Both the position numbers and the translations under genes were made by a program. Shown here one piece after another: positions 6,936-10,860 of a stretch of 10,860 nt of DNA (positions are counted from its first letter, which is position 1; every line of letters starts with the position of its first letter). The notes beneath the pieces were generated by a model. That model was not told the DNA's origin. It searched no databases and worked only from the letters and a program-made list of their open reading frames with translations. The stretch is from Spirochaetales bacterium. GTDB taxonomy: Bacteria; Spirochaetota; Spirochaetia; ARS1246. The stretch spans positions 1 to 10,860 of the forward strand of contig JAFGHN010000169.1 in NCBI GenBank assembly GCA_016930115.1, read 5' to 3'.

Positions 6936-7003
6936 GTGACTTCCAGTATAGTGATAACTATAGGGTTACCAAATTAGGGAATGCCTAATTAAGATTGTTA
7001 ACA
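6936..7003 (-). promoter_or_regulatory. Divergent intergenic control region with two inverted repeats (tatD side)
   Basis: Two perfect inverted repeats lie here: AATTAGG-N5-CCTAATT at 6972-6990, and TATAGT-N4-ACTATA at 6947-6962. The palindrome TGTTAACA is at 6996-7003. Read toward tatD, TTAACA (6996-7001) and CCTAAT (6973-6978) are spaced by 17 bases and could be a promoter whose -10 falls inside the first repeat. A second option is TTGGTA (6967-6972) with TATACT (6945-6950), which leaves only nine bases before the ATG. The repeats lack a T-run, so they are more like operators than terminators. AT-richness makes chance matches possible. Confidence 0.3.
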
Positions 7004-7034
7004 TTAACACGAAGGGGATGATGAGTCAAGATAT

Positions 7035-7063
7035 TTGACAAGTTTTCGGGGGCGTGGTAATCT
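7035..7063 (+). promoter_or_regulatory. Promoter of the M23-bactofilin-YaaR-PSP1 operon
   Basis: A perfect TTGACA (7035-7040) stands 17 bases before TAATCT (7058-7063, three of six to TATAAT). Transcription would start near 7070, giving a leader of about 75 bases ending in the GAAGGAG ribosome site (7134-7140). The -35 and spacing are ideal and the -10 is weak, which could suit moderate or regulated expression. Confidence 0.5.
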
Positions 7064-7146
7064 GATGGATAAATTACTGCGTCTCTCGAGAGTATCCCTT
7101 CGCTTGGAATGCAGCAATGGTGTTCCCGGATTAGAAGGAGTGAGTG

Positions 7147-8184
7147 TTGTCACCTGCCAATCAATATAAGAAACTAGAAAACAGACTCGCTTTTGAGCTC
7201 AGCCGTTTCTTCCGGGGCATGAGGCGCTCGGTGTCTCGTTTCTTTAATAAAATCGTGCAGACAGGCCGGCAGCGTTTCACGATCATGCTCATACCGCATT
7301 CCGAGAAGAAGATTTTCAATTTCAAGCTCTCGCTGTTCTCTTTGATATTCCTGGGCTTGTTGCTCGTTGGTATACTCGGCACATTTCTCGTTTATACCAC
7401 CCGCTTTACGGGTCTGAGCAACATGTTGACGACGAAATCCGCAACTCTTGAGAGTTCGGAGGCGAGTCTTGAAGCTATCAGGGATGAATTGTTCAATTTG
7501 AAGCAAACAGCGGCCAAGTTTTTCAACGAGTTGAGCGCAACAAACAACTCCGTAGGATTTGAGAATCCGAACGCGGAGCGAGTCGCTTCCGCGGACGGCG
7601 ATATTTCGTCTTTCTTTGCAATCCAGGAACACGATGAGAGTCTTCTCCGCGAGCTTGCCGATCTGCGGAACCTTGCCGATTCAATGTTGAACAGCATAGA
7701 TACCCTCAAAGACATCAGTAAGCTGCAGGAGTCGACCCGTCAGTTGCTTGCAGATCTGCCGACATACTGGCCGGTTCAGGGGCACATCCGGCTGACCAAC
7801 TATTTCGGCTTTGCAGAACACCCGATCACGAAACTCACTTATCTGCACAAAGGTATCGACATCGCGAAATCCCCGGGAGTACCGGTCTATGCGGCCGCCA
7901 ATGGAAAGGTCATTGAGAAGAAATATGACAAAGGCGGGTTTGGGAATTATCTTGTCATACGGCATAAAGCCGGATTCAGTACGAAATACGGCCACATGGC
8001 GGATGTGCTTGTGAAGGAAGGTGACACGGTTATCCAGGGACAGCAGATCGGAACGATGGGCAACACCGGTCTTTCCACCGGTTACCATCTCCATTTCGAG
8101 GTCAGGCTCGGTTCTCAGGTCAGGGACCCGTTGATCTATTTGAGAATGCGCGATAGTGTAAATCCAGGAGTCGGTGCCGGTTAG
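7147..8184 (+). CDS. Membrane-anchored M23 (LytM-type) peptidoglycan endopeptidase
   Basis: Counting from a GTG at 7144 the product is 346 residues. The basic cytoplasmic N terminus (1-60) is followed by one membrane segment (about 63-86), then a helical stretch likely to form a coiled coil (about 98-205), then a C-terminal M23 domain (about 215-335). The zinc-site motifs are intact: HKGID with H235 and D239, YGHM with H284, and YHLHFEV with H315 and H317. The enzyme should therefore be an active periplasmic endopeptidase that cuts peptide cross-links. Start choice: GAAGGAG (7134-7140) lies three bases from GTG 7144 and six from TTG 7147. The spacing favours TTG; the difference is one residue. 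A stop codon directly precedes the GTG. The bactofilin gene follows 15 bp downstream, a pairing known in other bacteria, where bactofilins position or restrain M23 hydrolases to set cell shape. Confidence 0.9.
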   Translation: MSPANQYKKLENRLAFELSRFFRGMRRSVSRFFNKIVQTGRQRFTIMLIPHSEKKIFNFKLSLFSLIFLGLLLVGILGTFLVYTTRFTGLSNMLTTKSATLESSEASLEAIRDELFNLKQTAAKFFNELSATNNSVGFENPNAERVASADGDISSFFAIQEHDESLLRELADLRNLADSMLNSIDTLKDISKLQESTRQLLADLPTYWPVQGHIRLTNYFGFAEHPITKLTYLHKGIDIAKSPGVPVYAAANGKVIEKKYDKGGFGNYLVIRHKAGFSTKYGHMADVLVKEGDTVIQGQQIGTMGNTGLSTGYHLHFEVRLGSQVRDPLIYLRMRDSVNPGVGAG

Positions 8185-8199
8185 AGATCCGTTAAGCTT

Positions 8200-8703
8200 A
8201 TGAGCGATCAATTGATAGAAAGCGATTCATTTATTAACTCGATTGTCGGGGAGGGAACGACCTTCCACGGAGAGCTTGAGCTCAACGGTTTACTCCGGAT
8301 TGACGGTGATTTCTCGGGCGCGATCCGGACATCCGGAAAGGTACTTATCGGGAAAAGCGGGCGGGCGGAGTGTACGATACGTGCCAACACGGTAGTGATA
8401 GGCGGGATAGTGCGTGGGAACATCTATGCCGAAGAGAAAGTCATCGTTCTATCAACGGGGATGATGATCGGCAATATTCACTCGCCCAGGCTGATAGCGG
8501 AAGAAGGAGTAATCCTTAACGGCAATTGTCTGATCAAACAGGAAGAAAGCGAATCTGCATCGCTGGAGGCGGAAGAACCCGAGCAGAGTTATGATGCAAT
8601 CAGGTTCCCGCGTTCGGAGATTGTGGAAGAGGACCGATCCGGAAATGCCGGTAAGAGAGTGGTCGGCGAACTCAAGAAAGAGCTTTCTTCATGGAACGGA
8701 TAG
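8200..8703 (+). CDS. Bactofilin (polymer-forming cytoskeletal protein)
   Basis: The 167-residue protein has a short N-terminal tail, then a beta-helical bactofilin core at about residues 13-113. The core shows the family's repeating hydrophobic/Gly pattern, with recognisable segments FHGELELNGLLRIDGDFSG, GKVLIGKSGRAECTIRA, GIVRGNIYA and GNIHSPRLIAEEGVILNG. Bactofilins self-assemble without nucleotide into filaments, often at the inner membrane, and localise cell-wall enzymes. An acidic Glu/Ser-rich C-terminal tail (114-167) is probably disordered and may bind partners. The ATG at 8200 has only a weak ribosome site 15 bp after the M23 stop, so it may be read by coupling. Its 3' end overlaps the next gene by 13 bp. 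The M23 neighbour suggests it scaffolds that hydrolase. Confidence 0.92.
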   Translation: MSDQLIESDSFINSIVGEGTTFHGELELNGLLRIDGDFSGAIRTSGKVLIGKSGRAECTIRANTVVIGGIVRGNIYAEEKVIVLSTGMMIGNIHSPRLIAEEGVILNGNCLIKQEESESASLEAEEPEQSYDAIRFPRSEIVEEDRSGNAGKRVVGELKKELSSWNG

Positions 8704-9167
8704 ACCCCACAGGCAAACCGGTCTATTCGCCGCGTAACAAGAACAAGAAGAAAATCAAGAAAAACGGAACAATGCTGTTTTCAGCTTTGGTGGAAGGGGC
8801 TGAGAGTAAAGAGACTTTCCAGGCCGAAAGTTCGGATTTCGTTAATTACGAATCTCTTGAAAAGATGCTGGACGATATTCATGCGATCGGCGAAAGGGTC
8901 AGGGAAAACATCAGCTACGAAGCAATTTCCCAGTACAGAGCAGCCGTTCGGGCGTTTATTAAACACGTGGTGTCGACTGCTCTGAAAGTGGAGGAGAAGC
9001 ATTCGAGCCCGAATATCTTGAGACAGAAGAAGTTTACGATAGTGAAAATAGTCGACCAGAAACTCGAGCGCCTCGCGACCGGCGTGCTTTCGAACCAACA
9101 GAACACTCTCGACATTCTGGGAAAAATAGACGAAATAAACGGTCTACTTATAGATCTCATACGATAG
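8691..9167 (+). CDS. YaaR-like protein (DUF327 family)
   Basis: The 158 residues start with a very basic segment (PRNKNKKKIKKNG, 14-26). A largely helical part follows: ERVRENISYEAISQYRAAVR (68-87), FIKHVV, then FTIVKIVDQKLERLATGVLS and the ending LDILGKIDEINGLLIDLIR. This order (a Y-x-x-x-V-R-x-F-I-K segment, a T-I-V-K-x-V-x-x-K-L-x-x-L segment, and an I-D-E-I-x-G-L-L-x-D-L tail) is characteristic of YaaR/DUF327 proteins, whose function is not established. The ATG lies inside the bactofilin 3' end, so translation is likely coupled. In Bacillus, yaaR is near yaaT, a PSP1 gene, and here too a PSP1 gene follows 13 bp downstream. That conserved neighbourhood supports both calls and suggests related roles. 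Confidence 0.8.
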   Translation: MERIDPTGKPVYSPRNKNKKKIKKNGTMLFSALVEGAESKETFQAESSDFVNYESLEKMLDDIHAIGERVRENISYEAISQYRAAVRAFIKHVVSTALKVEEKHSSPNILRQKKFTIVKIVDQKLERLATGVLSNQQNTLDILGKIDEINGLLIDLIR

Positions 9168-9180
9168 GAGCGATTTCAAG

Positions 9181-10113
9181 GTGGGAGATACGGATACGTT
9201 GAAGCATGACGATACAGAATTGCCGGAGCAGGAACCAGCCGGCAATAACAGCTACTATAAGGTCAAGGTGCTCCACTCGAGCGAAACTCAAGTCTGCAGA
9301 TGGAACAAGGAGTATCTGGAACCGGATTCTCAGGTTATCGTTAACTCCCGCTACGGAAAAGACCTGGGGAGGGTGCTCGGCGCTCCCTGCTGTTCTCGGA
9401 ATTTCGAAGCTGACGGAGTCTCCGATATTGTACGTGTAGCAACGGAAAAGGACCTGCAGACCTTCGATAAGAATAGAAAGCGCGAGAATGAAGCGTTGGC
9501 CATCTGTCGCGAGAAGGTAAAGCAGCACAACCTCGATATGAAACTTGTGTCCGCTCATTTCCTGGCCGAAGAATCCAAGGTTCTTTTTTTCTTCACCGCA
9601 GACGAAAGGGTTGATTTCCGTAACCTTGTCAAAGATCTCGTCACGGTCTTCAAGATGCGTATCGAGCTTCGCCAAATCGGCGTACGGGATGAATCGCGGG
9701 TTATCGGTGGCCTCGCCGTGTGTGGGAGGCCGTTCTGCTGCCACCAAATAACGGACAAACTGAGGCCGGTTTCAATAAAGATGGCGAAGGAGCAGAACCT
9801 TTCGTTGAATTCGTTGAAAATATCGGGGCCTTGCGGCCGGCTTCTCTGCTGCTTGTCTTACGAGTATGACTTTTACAGGGAAGAGAAGGCAAAACTGCCT
9901 TCCGAAGGGAGCCGGGTCAAGATCGAGGATACGCTTTTCAGGGTGCAGGAAGTGAACCTGCTGTCAAAGAATATTCGTTTCACGGCGCAGGATGGACGTA
10001 TCAGGGACTTGCCCTTTTCAAGTGTGGTCAAAAGCGACAAGAGCGACCGGTGGGAAGTCATCGATACTTTGGAGGATGATCCTGACGCCGCGCAGGCGGA
10101 CAGCACGATGTAA
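9181..10113 (+). CDS. PSP1-domain protein, RicT/YaaT-like
   Basis: This 310-residue protein carries a complete PSP1 domain (about 53-230). It includes NSRYGKDLGRVLG, FFTADERVDFRNLVKDLV, and the region IELRQIGVRDESRVIGGLAVC leading into CGRPFCC (181-187). PVSIKMAKEQNLSLN and CGRLLCCLSYE (218-228) follow. Cys181, 186, 187, 218, 223 and 224 are the conserved clusters. In B. subtilis the homologue RicT works with RicA and RicF in a complex that holds [4Fe-4S] clusters and aids RNase Y-dependent mRNA maturation; whether RicA and RicF exist here cannot be seen. There is an extra Cys pair at 70-71 (GAPCCSRN). The C-terminal tail of about 80 residues is charged. The GTG start has AGGAG (9166-9170) ten bases upstream, overlapping the previous stop. 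It ends in tandem stops TAATAA and closes the operon. Confidence 0.88.
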   Translation: MGDTDTLKHDDTELPEQEPAGNNSYYKVKVLHSSETQVCRWNKEYLEPDSQVIVNSRYGKDLGRVLGAPCCSRNFEADGVSDIVRVATEKDLQTFDKNRKRENEALAICREKVKQHNLDMKLVSAHFLAEESKVLFFFTADERVDFRNLVKDLVTVFKMRIELRQIGVRDESRVIGGLAVCGRPFCCHQITDKLRPVSIKMAKEQNLSLNSLKISGPCGRLLCCLSYEYDFYREEKAKLPSEGSRVKIEDTLFRVQEVNLLSKNIRFTAQDGRIRDLPFSSVVKSDKSDRWEVIDTLEDDPDAAQADSTM

Positions 10114-10121
10114 TAAAAATG

Positions 10122-10151
10122 TTGACTATGTGTCGCTCATTGTGCTATATT
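10122..10151 (+). promoter_or_regulatory. Strong sigma-70 promoter for the zinc-ribbon gene
   Basis: TTGACT (10122-10127, five of six) and TATATT (10146-10151, five of six) are 18 bases apart, and TG one base before the -10 gives an extended -10 element (TGCTATATT). It lies just after the PSP1 stop. The start of transcription would be near 10158 and the leader about 38 bases, with AAGGAG at 10183-10188. Confidence 0.65.
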
Positions 10152-10195
10152 CGGCGGAATTCCAGATTTAGTAATGCCGCATAAGGAGATAGATA

Positions 10196-10366
10196 ATGGC
10201 TAACGTAAGTAAGAATTCACGGACTGCATCAGCAACTCAAAGGTTCGAATGTGTCTGTGGCGGCGAGGTGAAGATGAAATCGGTCTTTTCAAAAGGCAAA
10301 CTGCGGTTTGTGGCTCAGTGCGAGAAGTGCAATAGACAAGAGCGCAGACCGAGCGATTTCCGTTAA
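10196..10366 (+). CDS. Small basic zinc-ribbon protein, 56 residues, unknown function
   Basis: The frame begins MANVSKNSRTASATQRFECV and ends RRPSDFR. Four cysteines, C19-x-C21 and C42-x-x-C45, form a compact zinc-ribbon pattern separated by 20 residues. The chain is rich in Lys and Arg, as in nucleic-acid or ribosome-binding proteins. The ATG has a textbook AAGGAG (10183-10188) seven bases upstream, its own strong promoter and a strong terminator after it, so it is very likely a real, well-expressed gene. It resembles small ribosomal proteins (L31, L32, L33, L36) in size and charge, but its cysteine spacing and sequence match none of them as I know them. Its neighbour rpsT and its expression signals suggest a ribosome- or RNA-linked role; this is inference. 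Confidence 0.8.
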   Translation: MANVSKNSRTASATQRFECVCGGEVKMKSVFSKGKLRFVAQCEKCNRQERRPSDFR

Positions 10367-10394
10367 TACCCGCATAATGCGAACGAGTCAGCAG

Positions 10395-10443
10395 CCTGAC
10401 CGCCGGACCACTCGCAAGTGGTCAGGCAGTCAGGTTTTTTTTT
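10395..10443 (+). terminator. Rho-independent terminator after the zinc-ribbon gene
   Basis: A long hairpin pairs CCTGAC (10395-10400) with GTCAGG (10429-10434), GCC (10402-10404) with GGC (10425-10427), and GACCACT (10406-10412) with AGTGGTC (10417-10423). Two single mismatches interrupt it and CGCA forms the loop. Nine T residues (10435-10443) follow directly. It would end transcripts 28 bases after the zinc-ribbon stop and separate that gene from rpsT. Confidence 0.93.
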
Positions 10444-10469
10444 CTATTTTAAGCAACGCATCTTAACCG

Positions 10470-10498
10470 TTGACAGGAAAGAACTTATGTAGTACCTT
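10470..10498 (+). promoter_or_regulatory. Candidate sigma-70 promoter for rpsT
   Basis: A perfect TTGACA (10470-10475) is followed after 17 bases by TACCTT (10493-10498, three of six). It lies just after the terminator, where an independent rpsT promoter is expected. The mRNA would begin near 10505 with a leader of about 30 bases that holds the GGAGGA ribosome site. Confidence 0.45.
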
Positions 10499-10521
10499 TG
10501 CCTCTCATTATAGTGACGTGC

Positions 10522-10527
10522 GGAGGA
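10522..10527 (+). promoter_or_regulatory. Ribosome binding site that fixes the rpsT start
   Basis: GGAGGA sits eight bases before the TTG at 10536. It lies after the in-frame GTG at 10518 and far after the TTG at 10470, which excludes both as the main start and leaves TTG 10536. Confidence 0.75.
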
Positions 10528-10535
10528 TCAGCAGC

Positions 10536-10805
10536 TTGCTAGATAAAGGATCGGCGGCAAAACGCCAACGGCAAAACGAAAATAGGCGCTTGAGAAACAG
10601 ATCTGCAAAAAGCAGAATAAACACGGAAAAACGTAAGTTTCTTGAAGCCGTAGATGCAAAGGATTCAAACGAGGCTCAGGCTCGATTTGCAGAAGTGATA
10701 AAACTGATAGATTCAGCAGTTAACAAAGGACTGTATCAGAAAAACACCGCCGACAGAAAGAAATCACGATTGCATAAAATGCTGAATTCGCTGCAAGGCG
10801 AGTAG
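10536..10805 (+). CDS. rpsT: 30S ribosomal protein S20
   Basis: S20 binds 16S rRNA early in assembly of the small subunit. From TTG at 10536 the product is 89 residues, the usual S20 length. It opens with the family pattern GSAAKRQRQNENRRLRNRSA (5-24), equivalent to the K-S-A-x-K-R-x-R-Q-N-E-x-R-R-x-R-N of other S20 proteins. It continues as a basic three-helix protein with KLIDSAVNKGLYQKNTADRK and SRLHKMLN at the end. The TTG start is chosen from the GGAGGA spacing and because it puts the S20 core at the N terminus. E. coli rpsT also uses a UUG start, tied there to autogenous control of translation. The gene appears to have its own promoter and to be insulated by the terminator upstream. Confidence 0.93.
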   Translation: MLDKGSAAKRQRQNENRRLRNRSAKSRINTEKRKFLEAVDAKDSNEAQARFAEVIKLIDSAVNKGLYQKNTADRKKSRLHKMLNSLQGE

Positions 10806-10835
10806 CTAATTTTATCGGATCTGAGTTCCGAGACA

Positions 10836-10860
10836 ATGGAAGGTGAGGTTTTGGCAGGTA
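10836..10860 (+). CDS. Possible start of a further gene, cut by the right edge
   Basis: An open frame from ATG at 10836 reads MEGEVLAG and continues off the window. The same frame has a TTG at 10851 just after GGTGAGG (10842-10848), a little too close for a normal ribosome site. It lies 30 bp beyond rpsT with no terminator between. Eight codons are too few to identify a product. Confidence 0.25.

Noticed and set aside
7018..7038. Mini-frame MMSQDI after AAGGGG
   Set aside because: Six codons that end inside the TTGACA box of the M23 promoter; most likely chance.
7065..7169. A 34-codon frame ahead of and overlapping the M23 start, as a possible leader peptide
   Set aside because: It has no ribosome site, its ATG lies before the predicted transcription start, and its composition is unremarkable.
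7681..8211. Long minus-strand frame opposite the M23 domain
   Set aside because: It is the antisense shadow of a complete M23 catalytic domain and shows no family features of its own.
9157..9747. A 196-codon minus-strand frame opposite the PSP1 gene
   Set aside because: It mirrors conserved PSP1 sequence and has no plausible domain or expression signal.
10196..10366. Assignment of the zinc-ribbon gene as rpmE (L31) or another named ribosomal protein
   Set aside because: Cysteines are present, but the order C-x-C then C-x-x-C with 20 residues between, and the surrounding sequence, do not match the ribosomal families I know, so no symbol is given.

Overview
The window looks like a chromosomal, vertically inherited piece of a Gram-negative (diderm) bacterium with roughly balanced base composition. 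A spirochaete is the best guess. A bactofilin, a YaaR/DUF327 protein and a PSP1/RicT protein sit together, next to an exported lipoprotein, a barrel-like protein ending in Phe and a membrane-anchored M23 peptidase. This placement is inference from gene content, not from any search. I see no mobile element, CRISPR array, rRNA or tRNA.

Layout. (1) Positions 1-670, minus strand: a small envelope-protein operon, with a predicted outer-membrane protein followed by a lipoprotein cut by the window edge. (2) 841-2048, plus strand: a secreted protein built from five acidic D-x-[ND]-x-D-G-x-x-D loops, then the 23S rRNA 2'-O-methyltransferase RlmB 11 bp downstream. (3) 2029-6935, minus strand, read right to left: a TatD-family metal hydrolase, then purF, purM, purD and purE with gaps of 2, 21 and 12 bp. 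PurF makes phosphoribosylamine, PurD makes GAR, PurM makes AIR and PurE carboxylates it. The intermediate enzymes PurN and PurL/Q, and PurK, are not in the window. purE converges on rlmB and their 3' ends overlap by 20 bp. (4) 7035-10113, plus strand: a promoter, then a membrane-anchored M23 peptidase, a bactofilin, a YaaR-like protein and a PSP1 protein, tightly spaced and probably one operon. It joins cell-wall shape genes to an RNA-maturation factor. (5) 10122-10805, plus strand: a strong promoter, a 56-residue basic zinc-ribbon protein of unknown function, a clear Rho-independent terminator, a second promoter, and rpsT (ribosomal protein S20) starting at TTG. A further reading frame may begin at the right edge.

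Non-ATG starts are frequent: GTG for purF, purM, the PSP1 gene and the repeat protein; TTG for purD and rpsT; GTG or TTG for the M23 gene. The least ordinary items are the zinc-ribbon protein, the repeat protein, the cell-wall/RNA-maturation operon, the Glu-for-Asp change in the TatD motif and a purF promoter that would give an almost leaderless mRNA. None amounts to a clearly new system.
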